Assembly (NCBI GenBank): GCA_020636045.1
Contig: JACJYP010000010.1
Location: forward strand, 138,735 to 202,734
Direction of reading: 5' to 3'
Source: Lewinellaceae bacterium
GTDB lineage: Bacteria; Bacteroidota; Bacteroidia; Chitinophagales; Saprospiraceae
Length of the DNA: 64,000 nt
Part shown: in pieces, positions 16,623 to 24,371 of the stretch
Numbering within the stretch: the stretch's first letter is position 1
How the letters are laid out: every line of letters starts with the position of its first letter
Translations under genes and position numbers: made by a program
Notes under the pieces: generated by a model
What the model was told of the DNA's origin: nothing
Databases searched by the model: none
Seen by the model: the letters and a program-made list of their open reading frames with translations, nothing else

Positions 16623-16654
16623 CAAACTTAAAACAAAGAGTTTTTAAAAACAAA
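16623..16654 (-). promoter_or_regulatory. Promoter of the S24 gene with internal palindrome
   Basis: On the minus strand TTTG (16651-16654) and TAAGTTTG (16623-16630) are 20 bases apart, the textbook spacing. The palindrome GTTTTTAAAAAC (16640-16651) fills the spacer and is a likely operator. The expected start point is near 16616, about 55 bases before the ATG. Confidence 0.75.
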
Positions 16655-16665
16655 AAATGTCAAAG

Positions 16666-16689
16666 ATTTTTTTGCCGATTTTTTTGCCG
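16666..16689. repeat. Tandem 12-base repeat in the S24-parA intergenic region
   Basis: ATTTTTTTGCCG occurs twice with no gap (16666-16677 and 16678-16689), just upstream of the S24 promoter. It could be a binding site for a regulator of either gene or for the ParA partner. Confidence 0.75.
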
Positions 16690-16824
16690 CAAATAAAACA
16701 CACCATACTTCAGGCTGACAATCAGCCGTTTGTAAAAGATCATTTTCTGCAGCCAAGATAAAACAAAGCCGGAAAAATGATGCGCCCGCTCCGGCGGTCA
16801 AAGATGTTGTTTGATAAAGTTTTG

Positions 16825-16832
16825 TACTTTTG
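16825..16832 (+). promoter_or_regulatory. Probable -7 box for the parA operon
   Basis: TACTTTTG fits TAnnTTTG and lies 100 bases before the ParA ATG. A TTTG at 16810-16813 is too close (11 bases) to be a standard -33 element. The other bases of the 370-base S24-parA gap show nothing more than the palindrome and tandem repeat listed. Confidence 0.45.
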
Positions 16833-16931
16833 TAGGAAGAACATTGCCCTGTAACGACGCATTCGGCACGAATTTTCGGGCATTTGTTTCACCATCGCCT
16901 CAAACCTTTCTAACCCGTCAAGCATCGAACA

Positions 16932-17726
16932 ATGGGAATAGTAGTTTCACTTCTCAACCATAAAGGCGGCGTCGGCAAAACGACCAGCGCTATTAATATA
17001 GGCGCGGGCCTGGTGGAACTCGGCAAACGGGTTCTGCTGATCGACCTCGACCCGCAGGCCAACCTGACCATTTCCCTGGGCATTCCGCGGCAGCGATCGA
17101 CCATCTACGAGGCGCTGCGCGGCGAAAGCGAACTGGTGGCCTACACGCACAAGCCCAACCTCGATATCGTCACTTCGTCGCTCGATCTCTCGGGCGCCGA
17201 AATGGAACTCATCAACGAGGCCGGCCGCGAGTTTATCCTGCGCGAACTGCTGGGCCAGGTCGTCGACGATTACGATTACATCCTGATCGACTGTCCGCCC
17301 TCGCTGGGCCTGCTGACGCTGAATGCGCTGACCAGCAGCCGCTATGTGCTGATCCCGCTGCAAACCGAATTTCTGGCGGTGCAGGGGCTTGCCAAGATCA
17401 AGCAGGTGATCGACAAGGTCAGGTTCAGGCTCAACAAGCAGGTGGAAATGGCCGGTGTGATCGCTACCATGTACGACAGCCGCCGCGTGCTCAACCGCGA
17501 CGTGGTGGACACCATACACAAGTATTTCGGCGACAAGGTGTTCAATACCTACGTGCGCGACAACGTGGCCCTGGCGGAAGCGCCGGCGCAGCGCAAGGAT
17601 ATTTTTGAATACAGCCCCAAATCGTCGGGCGCGCAGGATTACCTGGACCTGAGCCGCGAATTTCTGGACCGTGTGGAGAACGGCATGAGCGCCGCCGCGC
17701 CCACCCAACGCGAACAAGAAGCCTGA
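16932..17726 (+). CDS. parA: ParA/Soj-family partition ATPase
   Basis: 264 residues. The deviant Walker A motif KGGVGKTT is at 11-18; Walker A' and B follow in VLLIDLDPQAN and YILIDCPPSLG. ParA dimers bind DNA non-specifically when loaded with ATP and position chromosomes, plasmids or other cargo. Length is that of chromosomal Soj proteins without an N-terminal DNA-binding extension. The next gene, 13 bases downstream, encodes a small protein with a ribbon-helix-helix-like C-terminus instead of a normal ParB. So this pair may be a dedicated positioning system and not the main parABS locus. The symbol is a family symbol only. Confidence 0.9.
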   Translation: MGIVVSLLNHKGGVGKTTSAINIGAGLVELGKRVLLIDLDPQANLTISLGIPRQRSTIYEALRGESELVAYTHKPNLDIVTSSLDLSGAEMELINEAGREFILRELLGQVVDDYDYILIDCPPSLGLLTLNALTSSRYVLIPLQTEFLAVQGLAKIKQVIDKVRFRLNKQVEMAGVIATMYDSRRVLNRDVVDTIHKYFGDKVFNTYVRDNVALAEAPAQRKDIFEYSPKSSGAQDYLDLSREFLDRVENGMSAAAPTQREQEA

Positions 17727-17739
17727 AAAGTGTGACCCT

Positions 17740-18222
17740 ATGAGCAAGAAGAAATTTTCAGAAGGTCTCGACGACCTGTTCAAAGATACCCATGCAGGCG
17801 GCGACCTGTTCGGGGGCGACACCGTAGCGGCCCGGCCGCCGGAGCGGAAGTCGGCGCATAAAAACTTCATGACCGACCTGGACGCCCTGCTGCAGGATGC
17901 CCTGGACGAAAGCCTCGAACGCTTCGAATCGGGTCGGCAGGATGCAGACAGGCCCAGTGGCAAATCAAAATCGGGCGGCGCCTCGGCGAGACCGGCGGCA
18001 GGGGGGCTTGATGCGCTCATCCGCCAGACCATCGACGTGCAGGAACTGACGACCGATGAACAAACCGGTAAAAAACGCCTCACCGTAGCCGTTGACAAAA
18101 GCAAACTGGAGAAACTGAAAGCCATCGCCCGGCTCGAAAACTCCTATATGAAAGACCTGCTCATCGAACTCATCGACGGATACATAGAAGAATACACCAA
18201 AGAAAAAGGGATCGATCTCTAA
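17740..18222 (+). CDS. ParA partner with ribbon-helix-helix-like C-terminus
   Basis: 160 residues, hydrophilic, with two parts. The N-terminal 110 are low-complexity and probably disordered, with short helices such as KFSEGLDDLFKD and NFMTDLDALLQDALDESLERF. The last 48 (KKRLTVAVDKSKLEKLKAIARLENS... YMKDLLIELIDGYIEEY) fit a strand followed by two helices, as in CopG/ParG-type ribbon-helix-helix proteins. It starts 13 bases after parA, so it is almost certainly co-expressed. ParG-like partners bind a centromere repeat and stimulate the ATPase through a flexible N-terminus; this matches the architecture here, but it is an inference. Confidence 0.7.
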   Translation: MSKKKFSEGLDDLFKDTHAGGDLFGGDTVAARPPERKSAHKNFMTDLDALLQDALDESLERFESGRQDADRPSGKSKSGGASARPAAGGLDALIRQTIDVQELTTDEQTGKKRLTVAVDKSKLEKLKAIARLENSYMKDLLIELIDGYIEEYTKEKGIDL

Positions 18223-18255
18223 CTTTTATCGTGAGTCGCGCCTCATGACGCGCCT

Positions 18256-19194
18256 ATGGATGCCTACCGCGATTTTCGCCTTTTTTACAACCAGAATATC
18301 CACCCCGAGTTGCTGCACATGGAACAGCGGCGGCGGCGGCTGATTCGCCTGCTCGGTCTGTCGGCGCTCATGATAGCAGGGGTGGTGGCCGTTCAGTTGT
18401 TCATGGGCATTTTCCTGCTCAGCCTGCTGCTTGCGATCCCGGTGGCCATGTGGGTGTCCTACCTCGGTTTCCGCATCCGCGTGTTTTTTCAGGAATTCAA
18501 ACCCCGCGTCGTCGGGCTGCTGCTCGATTTCATCGACAACGACGTAAATTTTACATTTGAAGGCTACGACTCCAAAGGTTCGATCTCTAAAAACGATTTT
18601 TTGGAGAGCCGCATCTTCACCACGGCCGACGATTACGCCGGTGAGGATATGATCAGGGGGCAGGTGCGTGAAACGCCGTTCGAACTTTGCGAACTGCGCG
18701 TGCGCGAGTTTTCTCCCGCCCGCAACAAACTCGACTACGTATTCCGGGGCATTTTTCTCATCGGCGACTACAAACGCTGGGACCTGCACGGCGGCGTGCT
18801 GGTGCTGCCTGACGCCTACCGCAAATACCTCAGCCGCAGCGAGCGGGCCTTTCACTATGAAGGCGGCCGCCGCGTGCGCGACAACCTGCTGCCCGAGTTC
18901 GAGGCTTTTTTCGATACCTACGCCACCTCCGATATTCGTGTGCAGGACGTGATCTCGACCGACCTGCAGCACGTCATCCTCGATTTCCGGCGGCGCTTTC
19001 AGGAGAAGAACCGGCAAAAGGAGATCTATTTTTCCATCATCGGCGACAAGATATACCTGGCGCTCACCCAGGACAAGGACCTGCTCGAACCATCGCTGTT
19101 TGCCAACAATGCCAATTTCGAAACGGTCGTGGAGTTTTACAACGACCTGCGTCTATTGTTGCAGGTGGTGCTGGATGTGGATGCCATGAACTGA
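18256..19194 (+). CDS. DUF3137 domain-containing membrane protein
   Basis: 312 residues. Two adjacent transmembrane helices (about 31-50 and 51-72, LIRLLGLSALMIAGVVAVQ... LFMGIFLLSLLLAIPVAMW) follow a short cytoplasmic start. A soluble domain then fits DUF3137: FTFEGYDSKGSISKNDFLESRIF, TPFELCELRV, FRGIFLIGDYKR, and near the end EIYFSIIGDKIYLAL. The family is of unknown role and usually 300-350 residues. It starts 33 bases after the ParA partner in the same direction and may be read from the same message, though I know no functional link. Confidence 0.8.
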   Translation: MDAYRDFRLFYNQNIHPELLHMEQRRRRLIRLLGLSALMIAGVVAVQLFMGIFLLSLLLAIPVAMWVSYLGFRIRVFFQEFKPRVVGLLLDFIDNDVNFTFEGYDSKGSISKNDFLESRIFTTADDYAGEDMIRGQVRETPFELCELRVREFSPARNKLDYVFRGIFLIGDYKRWDLHGGVLVLPDAYRKYLSRSERAFHYEGGRRVRDNLLPEFEAFFDTYATSDIRVQDVISTDLQHVILDFRRRFQEKNRQKEIYFSIIGDKIYLALTQDKDLLEPSLFANNANFETVVEFYNDLRLLLQVVLDVDAMN

Positions 19195-19295
19195 GCCTTT
19201 TTCATTTTAAGTTATTGCTAATTCGGCCTTTTGCTTACCTGCGCGTCGCGCATTGCGGGAACTTTTGCCTTTTCGATCACCGCAATACAGCAAAC

Positions 19296-19748
19296 ATGAC
19301 CGCTACCGAACTTTTTTCCCTTGAAAACAAAACCGCCGTCGTGACCGGCGCCACCGGCCTGATCGGCAGCCGGCATTGCCGGGCCCTTGCCGAAGCCGGC
19401 GCACAGGTCGTGGTCGCCGACCTCGCCCCGGCGCAATGCGAGGCGTTGCAAAAAACGCTGCCGGGTGGACCGCATTTATCCCTTCCGACGGACGTCACCG
19501 ACCCGGGATCGCTTCAAGATGCCCGGGAGATCATCCTCCGGTCATTTGGGAGCATCGACGTGCTGGTGAACAATGCCGCCATCAACGACATGTTCGAACA
19601 TCCGGCCCTGGCTGCCTGGTCGCCTGGAAAAGCGGGAAATAAAAGGAGAAGCAGCGAGCGCTGCCAGTACATTTTGAACAGCCGGCGCCCCGGCGTTCGT
19701 TTTTCGTTTCGCATGAGAAAGTCGGTTTTGTGCCGGAATTCCCCGTAA
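19296..19748 (+). pseudogene. Truncated SDR-family oxidoreductase
   Basis: The first 110 codons from the ATG at 19296 are a clear short-chain dehydrogenase N-terminus: TGATGLIGSRHCRALAEAGAQVVVADL, then DVTDPGSLQDA and DVLVNNAAINDMFE. After about base 19620 the frame continues (AWSPGKAGNKRRSS...) with no family resemblance and stops at 19748. The active-site Ser, the YxxxK pair and the whole substrate half are missing, so it cannot be active. A deletion or recombination removed the 3' part. The in-frame ATG at 19215 would add unrelated residues and is not used. Confidence 0.8.
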
Positions 19749-19805
19749 AAAACGAAACGCGGTGTTACCCCAGAATAAACTTAAAATCAAGTATTTGTGA
19801 AAAAC

Positions 19806-20009
19806 TCAGGGGTTTTCGTACCATTTGTCCTCGAAAGTATCTGCAGGCAGGTCGGGGCCTTTGTACCGCAATGCGATCACCACCTGCCAGATGACTAAAA
19901 CGGGTACGGCGGCAAAGGAGATCGCTGCGGCGACGGGGTGGAGTTTGGAGAGCACCACGAGCCCCAACAGGATGGCGAAGATGAGCGGTATAGAATGCTC
20001 CAGTTTCAT
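19806..20009 (-). CDS. Small two-helix membrane protein
   Basis: 67 residues from the ATG at 20009 (MKLEHSIP). Two hydrophobic helices of about 5-22 and 27-45 (IPLIFAILLGLVVLSKL, AAAISFAAVPVLVIWQVV) are followed by a short hydrophilic tail, YKGPDLPADTFEDKWYENP. It starts 28 bases after the stop codon of the TonB receptor and in the same direction, so it probably belongs to that transcription unit. I recognise no family; an earlier ATG at 20036 is possible. Confidence 0.55.
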   Translation of the reverse strand: MKLEHSIPLIFAILLGLVVLSKLHPVAAAISFAAVPVLVIWQVVIALRYKGPDLPADTFEDKWYENP

Positions 20010-20036
20010 ATCTCGGCAGTTTTTACCGGCCGGCAC

Positions 20037-22292
20037 CTAACGGAACGTCATCCTGATCCCGGCAAAACCGCGCAGGCCCTGCACCGGTGCGTAATTGTAC
20101 GATGGGTCGAAGCTGTATCCGTTCGGATTGTCGGCGGGGTCGTCCGCACGCTTGTCAAACGGATCGTGTGCCCTAAGGATAACGTCTTCCCGGGGATAGA
20201 AGTTGAAAAGATTTTTCACGCCGGCATATATCTCCATCGCCGCGGGGGTGCGGAAGCCCGGTTTCCAGGTTATCTGAATGTTGTGAATGCTGTACCACGG
20301 CGACTCCGCCGGGCGGTAGTCGTTGGGAAATACCGGCAGCCGCATCGGACTGGTCAGATGGCCGTTGTAGTCGATGGTCAGGCGCCGGCGCGCGACGGGA
20401 CAGGAAAGCGACCAGTTGCCCGTAAAGCGCGGCGTGTGAACCTGCCACTCGCGCCGGTCGCCTTCCACGATGCGTACATCCATCAGTGTAAAACCCATGA
20501 CCGCCTTCAGGCCGTTGATAAAATTCCAGTCGGAATTGAGCGAAAAACCCATGTTTTCCGCGTACCCGTTCAGGTTTTGGTAAATGATCTTCTCCGGGTC
20601 CGTGTCGTAGTCCGCGACGATCTTGTTGAAAAAATGGGTGTAAAAAGCCGTTGCGTCGATGTTGATAAACCCGAATGCTGCGTGCTGGAAGCGGGTGTAG
20701 TTCAGATTAAAATTCCAGGTGCGCTCGGGCGCCAGCGCTTCCGCGAATACGACTTCCCGGCCGCCGGTGAGCGCCGCGTGGTCTTCGCTGAACACATTGA
20801 CCACCCGGAATCCGCTGCCCGCCGAGAGGCGCAGGGTATTTACATCATCGGGGTTGTATTTCAGATTGAGGCGCGGCGAAAGGATGTGGCCATGCCGCCC
20901 GTCGTAGTCCCAGCGGAGGCCGGAAAGCAATTTCCATCGCTTGTTAAAGGTCCATTCGTCCTGCACGAACGTTCCCGGCAGCCAACTGCACTGCGGCGCA
21001 TTCTCCAGCCCGCTCGCCTGGGCAGTCACCGGCGTATTGTCGTCGTAGTAGGAATACCGCACGCCTGTGCCGAAAAGCAGGTCGTGGCGCTCTCCGGCAT
21101 GGCGTTCCCAGGTCAGTTGCCCGAACCCGATGCGCTGATCGGCCAGGTAAGGCACGTCGCCGTAATAACTGTCCTGTTTGTGGCGGTTGTACGAAAAACT
21201 GAACAGGACCTTCTCTTTTTCAATGGGCAACTGGTAATTGCCGATCACTTCATAACGATTGGTGAGAATGCTTTCGCCGTAAATACTGTCGGTGCCGCGC
21301 CAGCGCGGGGTCCAGTTCATTTCGCCGCCGTGGCGATCTTCCCACAGGTAGCGAAAGGCAACAGAAGCGATGCGGTTGTCTTTCCGGTCGAAATGCCATT
21401 TGTTAAAAACGGAAAAGCGTTTTTGCAGGGTCACGTCGGTAAAATGATCGTCGTTGATGTCCCAGCGTTTGGTAAAATGAAAATAGTTGGCACTCAGCAG
21501 GGTTTGGGCTTTGCCCAGGGCGAGCGATCCCGCGGCATCGGCATTGTATTCGCCGTAGCTCGTGCCGTTCAGATCGAGGTGTAGTTCCGGTTTCTCCGAG
21601 GGGTCTTTGGTGATGACATTGATCAGCCCGCCCATTGCTTCGGAACCATAGAGCGATGCCGCTGGCCCTTTTACCACCTCCATGCGCTGTACCACGCTGT
21701 TGGGAATACCGCTGAGCCCGTACACGGTGGAAAGTCCGCTCACGATGGGCATGCCGTCGATCAGCACCATGGTGTAGGGCCCTTCCATGCCGTTGATGTG
21801 GATGTCACCGGTATTGCACACGTTGCATTGCAACTGCGGCCGCACGCCGTTCACCATTTGCACGGCATCGAAGAGGCTGGGGGTCGGGTTGCGCAGAAAA
21901 AACTTGGGAGAATACACCTCAACGGGCACCGGACTGTCCGATTTGCGCATTTCTTTCATCGTACCGGTGATCACCACGGCCTCAATGTCGCTTTCCAGCG
22001 GTTCGAGATTGACGATCGCCTCTATGCCGCGCTTCAGTACAACCTGCTTCCGGGCGTACCCGACCAGCGTTACTTCCGCCGTCGCTTCTTCCCACCCGGC
22101 CGGCAAAAAAAGGGTGAAGGCACCGGTAGAATCGGCGAGCGAGCCGGATGGCGGATCGGCAACCCGGATGGTGGCGAACGGCAGGGGCATTCCGCTTTGC
22201 CGGTCCAGTACGCGTCCGCTGAACACCCCGCTTTGGGCCGCTGCTCCAAATGAAGTAAGAAGAAGAAAAAAGACAGGAAGAATATTTCGCAT
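20037..22292 (-). CDS. TonB-dependent outer-membrane receptor, probably iron-regulated
   Basis: 751 residues. A signal peptide of about 1-19 is followed by a carboxypeptidase-regulatory-like beta sandwich (about 22-105, FSGRVLDRQSGMPLPFATIRVADP). The plug domain (about 120-235) includes the conserved DGMPIVSG and ASLYGSEAMGGLINVITK. A long beta barrel ends in a C-terminal aromatic-Arg strand (GIRMTFR). Receptors of this colicin-I/FepA-like type import chelated metal or other large ligands with TonB energy. The promoter (22330-22361) is very good and an inverted repeat resembling a DtxR-type box covers the start point, which points to iron or manganese. The ligand itself cannot be read. Confidence 0.9.
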   Translation of the reverse strand: MRNILPVFFLLLTSFGAAAQSGVFSGRVLDRQSGMPLPFATIRVADPPSGSLADSTGAFTLFLPAGWEEATAEVTLVGYARKQVVLKRGIEAIVNLEPLESDIEAVVITGTMKEMRKSDSPVPVEVYSPKFFLRNPTPSLFDAVQMVNGVRPQLQCNVCNTGDIHINGMEGPYTMVLIDGMPIVSGLSTVYGLSGIPNSVVQRMEVVKGPAASLYGSEAMGGLINVITKDPSEKPELHLDLNGTSYGEYNADAAGSLALGKAQTLLSANYFHFTKRWDINDDHFTDVTLQKRFSVFNKWHFDRKDNRIASVAFRYLWEDRHGGEMNWTPRWRGTDSIYGESILTNRYEVIGNYQLPIEKEKVLFSFSYNRHKQDSYYGDVPYLADQRIGFGQLTWERHAGERHDLLFGTGVRYSYYDDNTPVTAQASGLENAPQCSWLPGTFVQDEWTFNKRWKLLSGLRWDYDGRHGHILSPRLNLKYNPDDVNTLRLSAGSGFRVVNVFSEDHAALTGGREVVFAEALAPERTWNFNLNYTRFQHAAFGFINIDATAFYTHFFNKIVADYDTDPEKIIYQNLNGYAENMGFSLNSDWNFINGLKAVMGFTLMDVRIVEGDRREWQVHTPRFTGNWSLSCPVARRRLTIDYNGHLTSPMRLPVFPNDYRPAESPWYSIHNIQITWKPGFRTPAAMEIYAGVKNLFNFYPREDVILRAHDPFDKRADDPADNPNGYSFDPSYNYAPVQGLRGFAGIRMTFR

Positions 22293-22303
22293 TATGTAAT
22301 TAT

Positions 22304-22325
22304 ATTTTTAGTCTAATCTAAAAAT
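22304..22325 (-). promoter_or_regulatory. DtxR-like inverted repeat over the receptor start point
   Basis: ATTTTTAG-TCTAAT-CTAAAAAT, eight perfect base pairs with a six-base centre. It covers about -2 to +20 of the predicted transcript and resembles TTAGG...CCTAA-type sites of DtxR/MntR regulators. The match is by eye. Confidence 0.6.
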
Positions 22326-22329
22326 TATA

Positions 22330-22361
22330 CAAATGTATACCAAAATGCCTTTTATACCAAA
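22330..22361 (-). promoter_or_regulatory. Promoter of the TonB receptor gene
   Basis: On the minus strand TTTG (22358-22361), a 20-base spacer and TACATTTG (22330-22337) match the Bacteroidota sigma-70 consensus in sequence and spacing. The start point should be near 22323, 31 bases ahead of the ATG. Confidence 0.8.
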
Positions 22362-22371
22362 CACAAGGGCA

Positions 22372-22409
22372 TAAAAAAATTCCCCGGTCCTGCTTCGAAG
22401 ACCGGGGAA
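22372..22409 (-). terminator. Terminator of the bestrophin gene
   Basis: TTCCCCGGTC and GACCGGGGAA form a perfect 10-bp stem with a 10-base loop. The A-run at its left becomes a T-run on the minus strand, 27 bases past the bestrophin stop. Confidence 0.88.
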
Positions 22410-22435
22410 CAAGGAGTCAGGTGTGTAAAAAGAGC

Positions 22436-23452
22436 CTACATCAACATGCCGTCGACGGGCTGAATGGCCGGCGGCACTTCCTTTTCACGCAACATTTCTT
22501 TCAGGTCGATCTCGATGGTCCGGCTGATCGAGAAGATCGGAACATCGTTGTAGGTGCCCTCAAAGGGGTTTTCGCTGTAATCGCCGATCATTTCCATGAG
22601 TATGAATACCCAGGTGACGATCGCGTTGAAAGGGACCACGCACCACATCAGGTTCGGATCATTGGATTCGATCTCGTGTACGAGGGAAAGCGGCAACAGG
22701 ATCGAAACGATTTTCGTGAACAGCAAGGGGATCGTAGCATATTGCCTCGGGAAGGGAAAGTTCTTGATGCGCTCCGACTTTCCCTGCTCGTCGTACATGG
22801 CGGAAACAAAACGCTGTAACTCCAGGTGCCGGAAGTCATCGATCAGTCCCGCCTCGCGCAACTGCTGCAGGTCCTTTGTCTGCATGGCCAGCACCTGCGT
22901 GGCCCGGTTGCTTACCCCTTCCAGTTGGGCCATCTCCTCCTTGCTCAGAAAGACGCAGATCTCCTGCTCCAGCATGCTGTTGAACTCCGGTGTATTGAAG
23001 TTGGGAAAGTAGTTGTTGATCATTTCCTCCTTGTGTTCCCAGGTGCGGGGGGTGCGCAACTGAAACCGCAGGCAGGTGATCCATGCCAGATGGCGGAAGA
23101 TCAGTCGCCGGTGGATAGCGTGCAATTCGGCGTAGCTGTGCCTTTCCGATGCATGCAAATTGCCGACAAACCCCAGTACGGCGGCGGCAAAGGAGCGCGA
23201 TCCGTTCACGATGGCTCCCCATATCTTGCGCGCCTCCCAAAGGCGGTCGTAGGATACATTGTTCTTGAAGCCCAGGTAAAAAGCGAGGGCGGTGCCGACC
23301 AGAGCCACGGGTTGCCAGGGCACGTAAAACCAGTCGTGACCGATGATCTCGTGCAGTACATAGGCGATCAGGCCCGTGGCCGCGCCGAAATAAAGTCCTT
23401 TTCGCGACCACTTGATGGTCGTCCAGTAATTGTAGCGTCTTTCTGTGTACAT
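22436..23452 (-). CDS. Bestrophin-family ion channel
   Basis: 338 residues, an inner-membrane channel of the bestrophin (UPF0187) family. The N-terminal part holds the conserved pattern of the family: YNYWTTIKWSRKG, two hydrophobic helices (GLYFGAATGLIAYVL, PVALVGTALAFYLGFKNNVSYDRLWEARKIWGAIVNGSRSFA) and the DRLWEARK signature. Later, LPLSLVHEIESNDPNLM and the final acidic segment fit as well. Bacterial bestrophins form pentameric cation or anion channels; selectivity is not predictable. Length is slightly above the usual 290-310 residues. Transcribed alone, it ends at the strong terminator at 22.4 kb. Confidence 0.9.
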   Translation of the reverse strand: MYTERRYNYWTTIKWSRKGLYFGAATGLIAYVLHEIIGHDWFYVPWQPVALVGTALAFYLGFKNNVSYDRLWEARKIWGAIVNGSRSFAAAVLGFVGNLHASERHSYAELHAIHRRLIFRHLAWITCLRFQLRTPRTWEHKEEMINNYFPNFNTPEFNSMLEQEICVFLSKEEMAQLEGVSNRATQVLAMQTKDLQQLREAGLIDDFRHLELQRFVSAMYDEQGKSERIKNFPFPRQYATIPLLFTKIVSILLPLSLVHEIESNDPNLMWCVVPFNAIVTWVFILMEMIGDYSENPFEGTYNDVPIFSISRTIEIDLKEMLREKEVPPAIQPVDGMLM

Positions 23453-23770
23453 ATGATAATGTTAGGAGAAACAGGAGCGCAATTAATTGGTAATCTGTGT
23501 TTTAAACTTTGATTTCAACCCTTAAAGATCCCGCCAGGCAAGCCTTCCAGCAGGTTCAGCCGTTGATTTTTTAAAACCCGAGAACAGCAGGAATATGAAG
23601 ATTGTTGGCCATCAGAACCGTCAATCATAAAATTAAGAGCGCCATCGCATAGCGAAGAAAGAACAAAAACTGCGAATACCGCAGGTGCGATCTCCGAAGA
23701 ATAAAAAAGCGCCCGGGAAACGGATGCTCCCGGGCGCCGGTTTGTTCGGTCCCTATTTCAGGATACGCCT
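23453..23770. other. Intergenic region between bestrophin and lipoprotein genes
   Basis: About 320 bases. It contains the terminator of the lipoprotein gene (23701-23737) and presumably the bestrophin promoter on the minus strand near 23460-23520. No gene is seen. Confidence 0.45.
23701..23737 (-). terminator. Terminator of the lipoprotein/TonB-receptor operon
   Basis: GCGCCCGGGA and TCCCGGGCGC form a perfect 10-bp stem with a nine-base loop; six A to the left give a T-run on the minus strand. It lies 34 bases after the lipoprotein stop codon. Confidence 0.9.
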
Positions 23771-24316
23771 TTACTGGATCTTTACCGGAAAGGTGACGTC
23801 GAAATCCGTTTCGCCACCCGGGCTGGCGGTATTCGCCTTGTCGGTGGGTTCGTGGTGCAATTTGATGTTCAGCGTGCCGGTGGAAGCCGATCCGGTCGTC
23901 CACAAGGTTTCCAGGTTGAACGGCGCGCCGTTGTCATCGGTATCGTCGGAAGCAATGCTGACATCGGCGCCTGTCGGCGTCAGCACAAACAGGTGATCGA
24001 CGTTTTCCGCCTCAATCTCTTCCGTGATATTATCCGTTGGCGTCTTGCTTTCGTCGTACACGTGCAGGTGGCACATAATGTTGTCCGTCATGGCGGGCAG
24101 GGTGATCTCGTCGATCACCGGCGCTGTGCCGCCGGGGCCATCGAGGTCGCGCCAGTAGAACTTCATGTCCATGCCGGGGCCGGTCAGGTGCACTTCGACG
24201 GTCGTGATGTTCTCCTGCTCGGTAGTAGTGTCGTCATCCTTGCAGGCCTGGAAGGTCAGGCTGGTGAACAGCATGGCAAGAGCGACGGGGCGTATGAAAA
24301 ATGTGGTACGTATCAT
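23771..24316 (-). CDS. Lipoprotein of the receptor-associated type (periplasmic-binding-fold-like)
   Basis: 181 residues from the ATG at 24316. A lipoprotein signal peptide ends at LTFQAC, followed by an acidic linker KDDDTTTEQE. The mature domain is all beta and matches a Bacteroidota family I remember as small lipoproteins encoded next to a TonB receptor: VEVHLTGPGMDMKFYWRDLDGPGG, NITEEIEAENVDHLFVLTPTGADV, STGTLNIKLHHEPTDKANT and GGETDFDVTFPV. They are sometimes annotated as type 1 periplasmic-binding-fold proteins, but the role is not established. It follows the receptor by 55 bases and is cotranscribed with it, so it is probably a surface or periplasmic partner in ligand capture. Confidence 0.72.
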   Translation of the reverse strand: MIRTTFFIRPVALAMLFTSLTFQACKDDDTTTEQENITTVEVHLTGPGMDMKFYWRDLDGPGGTAPVIDEITLPAMTDNIMCHLHVYDESKTPTDNITEEIEAENVDHLFVLTPTGADVSIASDDTDDNGAPFNLETLWTTGSASTGTLNIKLHHEPTDKANTASPGGETDFDVTFPVKIQ

Positions 24317-24371
24317 GTTGAAAATATTTTGAGTTGAAAAACTTTTTTGAACATCTGACAATCACGGCATT

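Noticed and set aside
19938..21584. A 548-codon plus-strand frame opposite the TonB receptor
   Set aside because: The receptor frame has signal peptide, plug and barrel features; the plus-strand frame has none and is explained by codon bias of the real gene.
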